The translations under genes were made by a program, and so were the position numbers. The notes beneath the pieces are model-generated. The model saw only the letters and a list, made by a program, of their open reading frames with translations. It was not told the origin of the DNA and made no database searches. Shown here piece by piece: positions 1-7,966 of a DNA stretch of 64,000 nt. This DNA comes from Brevibacterium album DSM 18261 (GTDB lineage: Bacteria; Actinomycetota; Actinomycetes; Actinomycetales; Brevibacteriaceae), in assembly GCF_000426445.1 (NCBI RefSeq), contig NZ_AUFJ01000010.1:620001-684000 (forward strand). The letters are read 5' to 3'. Each line of letters starts with the position of its first letter. The first letter of the stretch is position 1.

Positions 1-289
1 CAGCCGCAGACGACAGCGTCTGGTCCGCCATCTGCCCCGGCATCGAACCGGACAGCGGCGCATACGGCACCCGCATGACCTGCTCGCCGCGCACGCCCGC
101 CGACCACTCCCACGGCAGCTGCCGTGGTCCGCCGAGATCGCTTGCCCGCCTGTGCGGGTAGTGCGAGACCGGGGCGATCACGGCGACCTCGTGGCCCCGG
201 GCCGTGAACCCGTCGACGAGGGACCGCCAGCGGCGCTGCGGCGCACCGATCTCCGGTTCGTAGTAGTGCGTGAGCAGCAGGATCCTCAT
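1..289 (-). CDS. Glycosyltransferase family 4, N-terminal part (cut by window edge)
   Basis: The reverse strand starts with ATG at 289 and is open to the window edge. The first residues are MRILLLTHYYEPEIGAPQRR, followed by a segment like GFTARGHEVAVIAP. This is the usual N-terminal Rossmann half of WbuB-type GT4 glycosyltransferases, which transfer a sugar from a nucleotide donor during polysaccharide or O-antigen synthesis. The start overlaps the stop of the upstream WecA/WbpL-like gene as ATGA, so the two are translationally coupled. The donor-binding C-terminal half lies outside the window, so substrate specificity cannot be judged. Confidence 0.8.
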   Translation of the reverse strand, partial: MRILLLTHYYEPEIGAPQRRWRSLVDGFTARGHEVAVIAPVSHYPHRRASDLGGPRQLPWEWSAGVRGEQVMRVPYAPLSGSMPGQMADQTLSSAA

Positions 290-1389
290 GCGCGGCCTCC
301 CGTCCGGGTGCGGAGGGCCTCGGCCGCCCGCGGGGCGAGCGCGTAGCAGGCCAGGACCGCCGCCCAGGTCAGCAGCACGGCGGGGAACCCGAGGGAGGCC
401 GGCAGGAGGGGCACCAGGCCCACCGCGGCCAGGCAGAGGACGACGGCGCCGAGGTGGAGCACGGAGACCTGCTCGTGCTCCAGCTCGCCCGCGGCCCGCG
501 TGCGCTGGTAGATGTGCGAGCGGTGGGCCGCGAAGATGTTCTCACCGCGGGCCAGCCGGACGCAGAGGGTCAGCAGGACGTCGAAGACGGGCACCACGAA
601 CGGGGCGAGCGCCACGACTGCAGGCGCGCCTCCGGTCCAGACCAGCCAGCCCAGGACCGCGAGCCCGCCGCCCACCGCATAGCTGCCCACGTCTCCGAGG
701 AAGGCGTCCGCGGGCGTGCGGTTGAGCGGCAGGAAGCCCGCCAGTGCGCCCGCCAGCACGATGGCGCCCGCGGCGGCCAGGGGCTGGCCCGCAAGGAGTC
801 CCGCGCCGCCCAGCCACAGAGCCGCAATCGCGCCCCAGGCAGTGATGAGCGTGTTGAGGCCGTCCATGAAGTTCACCGCGTTGACGGCGAGCACGAGGCT
901 CAGGGCGACGCTGAGCGCTCCGGCGAGGCCGAAGGGGATCCCCAGCATGCCGCCCGTCACGGTGAGGCACACCGCGAGGGCGGTGGAGAGCAGCACCTGC
1001 ACGATGAGGCGCCCGGCGGCGGAGAGCGAGTTGAAGTCGTCGATGAGGCCGATGAGGCCGAATCCGGCGGCGGCGAGCGGGGGCAGCACAGCAGTGAGCA
1101 CCGCCGTCGGCGGTGCCTCCGCGGCCGCGCCGAGGACGCTCAGGGCCCAGGGCGGATCACCGTAGAGCGCCCAGACCGCTGCCGAGGACACCGCGGCTCC
1201 GCCCAGCAGGACCGTGAGGACGACCGCCACCCCGCCGCCGCGCACCACCGGCGCATCGTGCGAGGAGCGCACGGTGGGATGGTCGAGCACACCGCGCCGG
1301 CGCAGCCACGGCAGCACGGCGAACCGGCTGAGGGCATAGGACGCGGCGGCGCACGCGCAGCACACCGCGATCAGCACGAGCGCCGTCAC
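286..1389 (-). CDS. WecA/WbpL/MraY-family undecaprenyl-phosphate glycosyl-1-phosphate transferase
   Basis: This 367-residue polytopic membrane protein belongs to the polyprenyl-phosphate sugar-1-phosphate transferase family, which places the first sugar of a surface glycan on undecaprenyl phosphate. The family motifs are all visible: the Asp pair in LIDDFNSL (residues 117-118), NFMDGLN (163-169), FLGD (230-233) and the cytoplasmic loop HRSHIYQR (299-306). The HRSHIYQR form resembles WbpL/WecA more than MraY. It starts with GTG, overlapping the stop of the WbpM-like gene (GTGA), and ends in an ATGA overlap with the next glycosyltransferase, so the three genes form one operon. The exact sugar is unknown; GlcNAc or a 6-deoxy-HexNAc is an inference from the neighbouring dehydratase. 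Confidence 0.88.
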   Translation of the reverse strand: MTALVLIAVCCACAAASYALSRFAVLPWLRRRGVLDHPTVRSSHDAPVVRGGGVAVVLTVLLGGAAVSSAAVWALYGDPPWALSVLGAAAEAPPTAVLTAVLPPLAAAGFGLIGLIDDFNSLSAAGRLIVQVLLSTALAVCLTVTGGMLGIPFGLAGALSVALSLVLAVNAVNFMDGLNTLITAWGAIAALWLGGAGLLAGQPLAAAGAIVLAGALAGFLPLNRTPADAFLGDVGSYAVGGGLAVLGWLVWTGGAPAVVALAPFVVPVFDVLLTLCVRLARGENIFAAHRSHIYQRTRAAGELEHEQVSVLHLGAVVLCLAAVGLVPLLPASLGFPAVLLTWAAVLACYALAPRAAEALRTRTGGRA

Positions 1390-3410
1390 AGGCTGCCGTC
1401 CTTCTGCGAACCGTCCAGGATGCGCGGCAGGGACAGCGGCGCGGTCGCAGGGCCCGCCGCCGCGCGCTCGGCGACGGCGGGGCCGCCCGTTGCACCCCGG
1501 CTCCCCGCGTCTGCCTCCGGGGACGGTGCGGCGATCATCCGCCGGAGCGCGGCCACGAGCTCCGCATCGCGCCGGTGGCCGGCCTGCCGTGCGCTCACGA
1601 CGAGTGCGCGGACCCCTGCGAGGGACACCGCCGCGATGGGCACCTGGGTGATGAGCGGATGCCGCGGACGCAGATCCTCCTCACCCGCGGCCAGCCGCGC
1701 TTCCTCGAGCTTCTCGCCGGCGCGCAGCCCGGTGTACTCGATCTCGATGTCATCGCGGCCGCTGAGGGCGATCACCCGGCGTGCCAGCGCCTCGATCGAC
1801 ACCGGCTCGCCCATGTCCAGCACGAGGGTCTCGCCGGCCCGGCCGATGGCGCCGGCCTGCATGACGAGTTCGCACGCCTCGTCCGCGGACATGAAGTAGC
1901 GCCGCACTTCCGGGGCCGTCACCGTGAGGGGGCCTCCGGCCTGCGCCTGGGCGACGAAGGAGCCCAGCACGGAGCCGCGCGAGCCGAGCACGTTGCCGAA
2001 CCGCACCGACATGAAGCCGAGGCCGGTCTCCGCGGCCAGCGCGGCCACGGTCCGCTCCGTGAGGTACTTGGACGCGCCCAGCACGGAGGTGGGGTCGGCC
2101 GCTTTGTCCGTGGAGATGTGGATGAGCTGCCGCACTCCCTGCTCCACCGCCGCGTCCATCAGGCTGAGGCTCGCGCCCACGTTCGTCTTGATCGCCTCGT
2201 CCGGGAACCGCTCGAGGAAGGTGAGATGCTTGAGTGCCGCCGCGTGGAAGACGATGTCCGGCTTCACCTCGGCCATGAGGGAGCGGACGAAACCGGAGTC
2301 GCGCAGATCACCGAGCACGAGGTCCTCGCTCGTGAGCATCGCCGAGCCCTCGAGGATCAGCTGGGTGGAGTGCAGTCCCGATTCGTCCCGGTCGGTCATG
2401 ACCACGCGGGCCGGGGAGAAGCGGGCCAGCTGCTTGCACAGATGAGAGCCGATCGAGCCCCCCGCACCCGTGACGAGGACGGTCTTGCCGTCCAGGTAGC
2501 TCGCGATCTCCTCGATGTCCGTGGAGATCGGCCGCCTGCCGATGAGGTCGTCCATCTCCACCGAGCGGAACGAGGTCGGGCGCAGCGCGACAGCGGAGTG
2601 GCTGGCCGCCCCGCGCTCGCGGAGGTCGAGGGCGTCGAGCTCCGGCAGCACCTTGAGCTCCACCGCCCGGCGGCGGGTGGCCTCGACGATCGCATCGAGC
2701 TTCTCCGTGGGCAGCGAGTGGCTGGCCAGGACGACGGTGTCCACCATGCGGGCCTCGAGCACCGTGGGCAGGTCCGCCAGCGTGCCCAGCACCCGCACGC
2801 CCTCGATCCGCAGGTAGCTCTTCTCCGGATCGTCGTCGAGGAAGCCGACGGCCACGTGCTCGGCATGCGGGTCGTCGGCCATCATCCGGAACGCGGCGAG
2901 CCCGTGGTAGCCCGCACCGACGATGAGCGTCCTCCGGCTCCGCCCGCTGCGGCTGCGGCTGAGGTTGTGGAGCGTGCTCCGCGTCCAGCCGACGAGGCCG
3001 ATCACCACGACGGCGAGCGCGGACGAGGTCAGGGGCACGCTGCTGGGGATCCGCAGGAACTCCGGACCGAAGGCGCCCAGCAGGTACATGAGCCCGCTCG
3101 ACACCGCCAGGAGCGCCCCGATGCCGATGTACTCGTCACCGGAGCCCCGGTAGTAGCGGCCGCGGTAGACGAGGGCGGTGCCGAAGACCGTGAACACGAG
3201 AAAGCCGATGGCCGAGCAGACCGCGATCGCCGGGTAGCTGGGCTCGGACAGCGAGAAGTCGTACCGGGCCAGGGCTGCGCCCCACACGCACAGGGCGAAG
3301 ATGATCCCGTCGCGCATCGCGCGGAGCACGGCGCGCATGAGGGGACGGCGGACACTGCTGGACCACCCCATCATGCTGTGGCCGGGTGTGTCCGGTGAAG
3401 TCATCGTCAA
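1386..3410 (-). CDS. WbpM/CapD-like nucleotide-sugar 4,6-dehydratase (membrane-anchored, two Rossmann domains)
   Basis: This 674-residue protein has about four N-terminal membrane segments, a first nucleotide-binding domain (TLIVGAGYHG, residues 161-170) and a C-terminal SDR domain (VLVTGAGGSIGSHL, 311-324). This is the WbpM/CapD/FlaA1-long architecture that converts UDP-GlcNAc to the 4-keto-6-deoxy sugar. The SDR active-site stretch STDKAADPTSVLGASK (433-448) has Leu where a classical SDR has Tyr; WbpM-type enzymes have Met there, so loss of Tyr is typical but Leu is less usual. The start may be TTG at 3410 or ATG at 3404; neither has a well-placed ribosome-binding site. It precedes and overlaps the WecA/WbpL-like gene. 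Confidence 0.87.
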   Translation of the reverse strand: MTMTSPDTPGHSMMGWSSSVRRPLMRAVLRAMRDGIIFALCVWGAALARYDFSLSEPSYPAIAVCSAIGFLVFTVFGTALVYRGRYYRGSGDEYIGIGALLAVSSGLMYLLGAFGPEFLRIPSSVPLTSSALAVVVIGLVGWTRSTLHNLSRSRSGRSRRTLIVGAGYHGLAAFRMMADDPHAEHVAVGFLDDDPEKSYLRIEGVRVLGTLADLPTVLEARMVDTVVLASHSLPTEKLDAIVEATRRRAVELKVLPELDALDLRERGAASHSAVALRPTSFRSVEMDDLIGRRPISTDIEEIASYLDGKTVLVTGAGGSIGSHLCKQLARFSPARVVMTDRDESGLHSTQLILEGSAMLTSEDLVLGDLRDSGFVRSLMAEVKPDIVFHAAALKHLTFLERFPDEAIKTNVGASLSLMDAAVEQGVRQLIHISTDKAADPTSVLGASKYLTERTVAALAAETGLGFMSVRFGNVLGSRGSVLGSFVAQAQAGGPLTVTAPEVRRYFMSADEACELVMQAGAIGRAGETLVLDMGEPVSIEALARRVIALSGRDDIEIEYTGLRAGEKLEEARLAAGEEDLRPRHPLITQVPIAAVSLAGVRALVVSARQAGHRRDAELVAALRRMIAAPSPEADAGSRGATGGPAVAERAAAGPATAPLSLPRILDGSQKDGSL

Positions 3411-3546
3411 ATGCCCGTGCGCCCTTCGCCTGGTTGTGAGCGCGTGCGCCCCGTTCGGTCCTCATTCCCCGGCGGAGAATGCCAGAACAATGCGAGTATA
3501 GTGTGGGTTCGCCCCTGATCTGAACGCAAGGAGCCATACCCTCATC

Positions 3547-5421
3547 GTGGCCAGGCCGACATTCCATGACGTCCGCACGGCTCTGTGGCACCTCCGCAGG
3601 GGCGGCCTCCCGCAGCTCTCCGAGTGGCGCAGGCGCAGGCGCGTCGACCGGCGCAATCCGCCGCGGCGCGCGCCCGGTGACGGCCTCGACGCCTACGCTC
3701 CCGTCACTGCGGACGGCCGTCCCCCCGTATTCGGCGGCGTGCGTGCGGGTGTGATCCTCGACGACTTCTCCCAGCTCGCCTTCTCCTGCGAATGGACGAC
3801 CGTGCCGCTCACGCGCGAGGGCTGGCGGGACCAGCTCGACGGCCTTGACCTGCTCTTCGTCGAATCCGCGTGGAACGGCAACGGCGGGCAGTGGCAGTAC
3901 CAGCTCACGGGCACCAGCGGGGTGAAGCCGGAGTTCCGCGTCCTGCTGGCCGCCTGCCGCGAGCGCGGCCTGCCGACCGTGTTCTGGAACAAGGAGGATC
4001 CGCCGCACTTCGAGGACTTCCTCGAGGCGGCGGGGCTGTTCGACCACGTCTTCACAAGCGATGTGCGCCTCGTCGAGGAGTACCGCAGCCGGCTGGGACA
4101 CGAGCGGGTGGGCGTCCTGAGCTTCGCCGCCCAGCCCGCCGTCCACAATCCGGTGCGCCCGGTCGGGCCGCGCCGGGAGCACGGGGCGGCCTTCGCAGGC
4201 ATGTACTTCGCGCACAAGTACCCCGAGCGGCGGGAGCAGATGGACTGGCTCCTGGGCGGTGCCGCCAAGGCCGCCGCGAAGACCGGGGACCGGTTCGAGA
4301 TCTTCTCCCGCCAGCACGGCGGCGATGAGCGCTACCAGTTCCCGGACGGCCTCGCCGCGCACGTCGTGGGCTCCCTCCCCTATGCGCGGATGCTGAGCGC
4401 GTACAAGGACTTCGCGGTGTTCCTCAACGTGAACTCGGTGGTCGACTCCCCCAGCATGTGCGCCCGGCGCATCTTCGAGATCACCGCCAGCGGCACACCC
4501 GTGGTGAGCGCTCCCAGCGCGGCCACCGCCGAGTTCTTCCCGCCCGATGAGGTCTTCCAGCCCGGTGACAGGGCCGAGGCCCGCGACACGGTCCGCGCGC
4601 TCCTGCGCAGTCCCGAGCTGCGGGACCGCGCCGTGCATCTGGCCCAGCGGCGGATCTGGCGTGAGCACACGTACACGCACCGGGCGATGGCAGTCATGGA
4701 GGCGCTCGGCCTGGAGCACCCGGACCCGACCGCGCCCTCGGCCACCGTCATCGCCTCGACGAACCGGCCGCAGCAGCTCGAGCACCTCGTCCGCAGCGTG
4801 GCCGCGCAGACAGGTCAGGAGGTTCAGCTCGCGCTCGTCACGCACGGCTTCGCACCGTCGGCGGCCGAGCTGGACCGCCTGCGGGAGGTGCTCGGCCCCC
4901 ACGGTCTCGTCCACCGGGAGGCGGCGGCCGACCTTGCGCTGGGAGAGTGCCTCAACCTCGCCGTCGAGGCCGCCGACGGCGAGGTGCTCGCGAAGTTCGA
5001 CGATGACGACCGCTACGGCGCCCACTACCTCGCCGACCAGATCGCAGCCCTCCGCTATTCGGGTGCGGACCTCGTGGGCAAGCAGGCGCACTACCTCTTC
5101 CTCGAAGGCTCGAACACCATGCTCCTGCGCTTCCCCGAGCGCGAGCACAAGTACACGGACCTCGTCATGGGCCCCACCCTGACGGGACACGCGCAGGCGT
5201 TCCGCGCGAACGGCTTCGAGGCCAGGACCACGGGCGAGGACACGGACTTCCAGCGCCGCCTCGTCCGCGCCGGGGGCACCGTCTACTCCGCCGACAGGTT
5301 CAACTTCGTCCAGGTCCGCCGGCCCGCGGGTTCCCACACCTGGCACGTCGAGGACTCGGAGCTGCTCGCCACCGGGACCGTCCACGGCTTCGGCTTCGCT
5401 CCGGAGCAGCACTTCCTCTGA
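3547..5421 (+). CDS. Two-domain glycosyltransferase (CgeB-like GT-B + GT2-like GT-A)
   Basis: The 624-residue protein joins two catalytic folds. Residues ~65-390 resemble the CgeB/Glyco_trans_1_2 group (TVFWNKEDPPHFEDF, then NVNSVVDSPSMCARRIFE and the donor-site stretch ITASGTPVVSAPS). Residues ~400-620 look like a family 2 transferase (ATVIASTNRPQQLEHLVRS) with an acidic metal-binding run FDDDDRYG (D485-488). It probably builds the same surface polymer as the divergent operon on the left. The start is GTG with AAGGAG at 3528-3533. A possible -10 box TATAGT is at 3497-3502 without a convincing -35. The polymer and acceptor are not known. Confidence 0.8.
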   Translation: MARPTFHDVRTALWHLRRGGLPQLSEWRRRRRVDRRNPPRRAPGDGLDAYAPVTADGRPPVFGGVRAGVILDDFSQLAFSCEWTTVPLTREGWRDQLDGLDLLFVESAWNGNGGQWQYQLTGTSGVKPEFRVLLAACRERGLPTVFWNKEDPPHFEDFLEAAGLFDHVFTSDVRLVEEYRSRLGHERVGVLSFAAQPAVHNPVRPVGPRREHGAAFAGMYFAHKYPERREQMDWLLGGAAKAAAKTGDRFEIFSRQHGGDERYQFPDGLAAHVVGSLPYARMLSAYKDFAVFLNVNSVVDSPSMCARRIFEITASGTPVVSAPSAATAEFFPPDEVFQPGDRAEARDTVRALLRSPELRDRAVHLAQRRIWREHTYTHRAMAVMEALGLEHPDPTAPSATVIASTNRPQQLEHLVRSVAAQTGQEVQLALVTHGFAPSAAELDRLREVLGPHGLVHREAAADLALGECLNLAVEAADGEVLAKFDDDDRYGAHYLADQIAALRYSGADLVGKQAHYLFLEGSNTMLLRFPEREHKYTDLVMGPTLTGHAQAFRANGFEARTTGEDTDFQRRLVRAGGTVYSADRFNFVQVRRPAGSHTWHVEDSELLATGTVHGFGFAPEQHFL

Positions 5422-5465
5422 CCCGGCGGCCCCGCCGCCCGATACCCCCGCAAGGAAGACATTCC

Positions 5466-6740
5466 ATGGTCACCTCTCCCGAACCCGCCGTCGCCGTCAT
5501 CGGCCTGGGCTACATAGGCCTGCCCACAGCAGCGGTGCTCGCCAGCAGCGGAGCCTCCGTCACGGGTGTGGACATCAGTCAGATAACAGTCGATGCCGTC
5601 AACGCCGGCCGGCTGCCGTTCGTCGAGCCGGAGCTCGGCACCGTCCTCGCCGGTGCGGTCTCCCAGGGGACCCTGCGGGCGGACACGAAGGTGCCTCAGG
5701 CCGACTGCTTCATCATCGCCGTGCCCACTCCCTTCAGGAACGGCGAGACGCGCGGGTCCAAGGAGCCGGACCTCTCGTACGTCGAGGCGGCGGCGACGAG
5801 CATCGCGCCCCAGCTGCGGGGCGGGGAGCTGGTCATCCTCGAGTCCACGGCTCCCCCCGGTGCCACTGAGTTCGTCGCGCGGACCGTGCTCGGGCTGCGA
5901 CCGGACCTCACGCTGGAAGCCCACCAGCCTGGCTCCGTGTACTTCGCGCACTGTCCCGAGCGCGTGCTGCCCGGCCGCATCATGGTCGAGCTCAGGACGA
6001 ACGACCGCATCGTGGGTGCGGTGAACGAGACGGCGGGTGAACGCGCACGCGACCTCTACCAGCTGTTCTGCGACGGCGAGATCCTGCTCACCGATGCCCG
6101 CACGGCGGAGCTGTCCAAGCTCACGGAGAACGCCTTCCGCGATGTCAACATCGCCTTCGCGAACGAGCTGTCCGTCATCGCAGACCGTGTGGGGGTGGAC
6201 GTCTGGGAGCTCATCGAGCTCGCCAACCACCATCCCCGGGTGAATGTGCTGCAGCCCGGTCCCGGTGTGGGCGGGCACTGCATCGCGGTGGATCCGTGGT
6301 TCATCGTCTCGGCGGCTCCCGACGAGGCCAGGCTCATCCGGAGCGCACGCGAGATCAACGACGCCAAACCGGAGTTCGTGCTGAACAGGGTCCTGCCGCG
6401 GGCGCAGCGGTTCAGGTCACCGCGCATCGCAGCCCTGGGGCTGGCATTCAAGGCCGATATCGACGACCTCCGCGAGAGCCCGGCGATGAGCATCGTCGCA
6501 GAGCTCGCCGACCGCGTGCAGGAGGGCACGGTCCTCGCGGTGGAGCCGCACATCGATGCGCTGCCCGAGCCCCTCGCCGCCAAGGGCAATGTGACGCTCA
6601 CGCCGTTCGAGGACGCGATGCGGGAAGCCGATATCGTGCTCCTCCTCGTCGATCACACGCTCTTCCGGAACGCGGATCCCGCCGAGCTCACCCGGGCGGA
6701 GGTCTTCGACACCCGCGGAGTCTGGCGCACTCACCGCTGA
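5466..6740 (+). CDS. wecC: UDP-N-acetyl-D-mannosamine dehydrogenase family (WecC-like)
   Basis: This 424-residue protein is an NAD-dependent UDP-sugar 6-dehydrogenase. The N-terminal Rossmann motif is VIGLGYIGLPTA. The central helix carries LTENAFRDVNIAFANEL with the conserved Lys in SKLTENA. The catalytic Cys lies in PGPGVGGHCIAVDPWF, and the C-terminal domain has the usual LGLAFKADIDDLRESP. The spelling of these motifs is that of UDP-ManNAc dehydrogenases (WecC/TuaD-like), which oxidise C6 to give the uronic acid. AAGGAAG sits just before the ATG. It lies 45 bases behind the glycosyltransferase on the same strand, so it likely supplies UDP-ManNAcA (or another uronic acid) to this polysaccharide locus. 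Confidence 0.87.
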   Translation: MVTSPEPAVAVIGLGYIGLPTAAVLASSGASVTGVDISQITVDAVNAGRLPFVEPELGTVLAGAVSQGTLRADTKVPQADCFIIAVPTPFRNGETRGSKEPDLSYVEAAATSIAPQLRGGELVILESTAPPGATEFVARTVLGLRPDLTLEAHQPGSVYFAHCPERVLPGRIMVELRTNDRIVGAVNETAGERARDLYQLFCDGEILLTDARTAELSKLTENAFRDVNIAFANELSVIADRVGVDVWELIELANHHPRVNVLQPGPGVGGHCIAVDPWFIVSAAPDEARLIRSAREINDAKPEFVLNRVLPRAQRFRSPRIAALGLAFKADIDDLRESPAMSIVAELADRVQEGTVLAVEPHIDALPEPLAAKGNVTLTPFEDAMREADIVLLLVDHTLFRNADPAELTRAEVFDTRGVWRTHR

Positions 6741-6836
6741 GACGGACCGTCCCGTCGGATGACGGGGGCTTCCCCTCACCCCGCACGGCTCCTAGCGTGG
6801 GTGGTGCAGACGGACCCGATCCCGGAGGAGGCTCCC

Positions 6837-7898
6837 ATGAGGGCAGCACGGTACTACGACCGCAAGGACATCCGCATCGAGGACATCCCGGAGCCGGAGG
6901 TGAGGCCCGGGACAGTCGCGATCGACGTCGCCTGGTGCGGCATCTGCGGCACCGACCTGCACGAGTACCTCGAGGGCCCCATCTTCGTCCCGCCCGCAGG
7001 CCACCCCCACCCGATCTCCGGCGAGTCCGCACCGGTCGTCCTGGGCCACGAGTTCTCCGGCACCGTCACGGCTCTGGGCGAGGGGGTCACCGACCTCCAG
7101 GTGGGCGAGTCCGTCGTGGTGGAGCCGTACATCATCGCCGAGGACGTGGACACGAGCCCCGGGCAGAGCTACCAGCTCTCGAAGGACATGAACTTCATCG
7201 GCCTCGGCGGGGGCGGCGGCGGTCTCTCCGAGAAGATTGTCGTCGAGCGCCGCTGGGTGCACCCGGTCGGCGATATCCCCCTGGACGAGGCAGCTCTCAT
7301 CGAACCGCTCTCCGTCGCCCACCACGCCTTCGTCCGCTCCGGCGCGGGGGCCGGCCAGACGGCGCTGGTGGGCGGTGCCGGTCCCATCGGCCTGCTCACC
7401 GCCGCCATCCTCAAGGCCGAGGGCCTCACGGTGTACGTCTCCGAGCTCTCGGAGGCGCGCAAGGAGAAGGCCCGCGCCACCGGCGTCGCGGACGAGGTGC
7501 TCGACCCCCGTGAGGGCGATGTCGCGGAGCGGGTGCGCGAGCTCACCGGCGGTGAGGGCGCGGACGTCGCATTCGAGTGCTCCTCCGTGCCGGTGGTGCT
7601 GGACACGCTCATCGATGCCGTGAGACCGGGTGCCGTGATCGTGAACGTGTCCATCTGGGGCCACAAGCCGGAGGTCGACATGCCGCGCCTCGTGCTCAAG
7701 GAGATCGACCTGCGCGGGACGATCGGCTATGCCGGGGACCACCCGGCCACGATCGAGCTGGTGCGCAGCGGGAAGATCGATCTCGCGCCGTTCATCACCG
7801 GTCGCATCGGCCTCGACGAGCTCATCACGGGCGGTTTCGAACAGCTCATCGAGAACAACGAGGAGCACGTGAAGATCATCGTCGACCCCCGAGCCTGA
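6837..7898 (+). CDS. bdhA: (R,R)-butanediol dehydrogenase / zinc alcohol dehydrogenase
   Basis: This 353-residue medium-chain dehydrogenase closely follows Bacillus BdhA: KDIRIEDI at the start, WCGICGTDLHEYLEGPIF with the catalytic zinc Cys, GHEFSG, and VGGAGPIGLLTAAIL for NAD binding. Like BdhA it lacks the four-Cys structural-zinc loop; the region instead reads GLGGGGGGLSE. The expected reaction is reversible conversion between acetoin/diacetyl and 2,3-butanediol. The start is set by GGAGGAG at 6824-6830. The reading frame is open further upstream, but without a ribosome-binding site. It faces the GH79-like gene across a hairpin terminator. Confidence 0.85.
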   Translation: MRAARYYDRKDIRIEDIPEPEVRPGTVAIDVAWCGICGTDLHEYLEGPIFVPPAGHPHPISGESAPVVLGHEFSGTVTALGEGVTDLQVGESVVVEPYIIAEDVDTSPGQSYQLSKDMNFIGLGGGGGGLSEKIVVERRWVHPVGDIPLDEAALIEPLSVAHHAFVRSGAGAGQTALVGGAGPIGLLTAAILKAEGLTVYVSELSEARKEKARATGVADEVLDPREGDVAERVRELTGGEGADVAFECSSVPVVLDTLIDAVRPGAVIVNVSIWGHKPEVDMPRLVLKEIDLRGTIGYAGDHPATIELVRSGKIDLAPFITGRIGLDELITGGFEQLIENNEEHVKIIVDPRA

Positions 7899-7926
7899 AC
7901 CGGTCGCGGACTGGGCGATCACAAGG

Positions 7927-7959
7927 AGGGCGCGGGACCCCGTCGGGGGCTCGCGCCCT
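7927..7959. terminator. Bidirectional hairpin between bdhA and the GH79-like gene
   Basis: AGGGCGCG at 7927-7934 pairs with CGCGCCCT at 7952-7959, and an inner CCCC/GGGG pair closes the loop. It sits 28 bases after the bdhA stop and just beyond the stop of the convergent lipoprotein gene. Like most actinobacterial terminators it has no clear T-run. Confidence 0.7.
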
Positions 7960-7966
7960 TCGCGCT

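Noticed and set aside
454-1899. Long forward reading frame opposite the WecA/WbpL- and WbpM-like genes
   Set aside because: It lies antisense to two genes with clear motifs; its low-complexity His/Arg/Glu-rich translation is typical of shadows in high-G+C DNA.
3463-3481. Short inverted repeat CATTC/GAATG in the divergent polysaccharide promoter
   Set aside because: Five-base arms over a 9-base gap are too weak to call an operator.
3136-5412. Long reverse reading frame across the two-domain glycosyltransferase
   Set aside because: It is antisense to a protein with recognisable catalytic motifs and has shadow composition.
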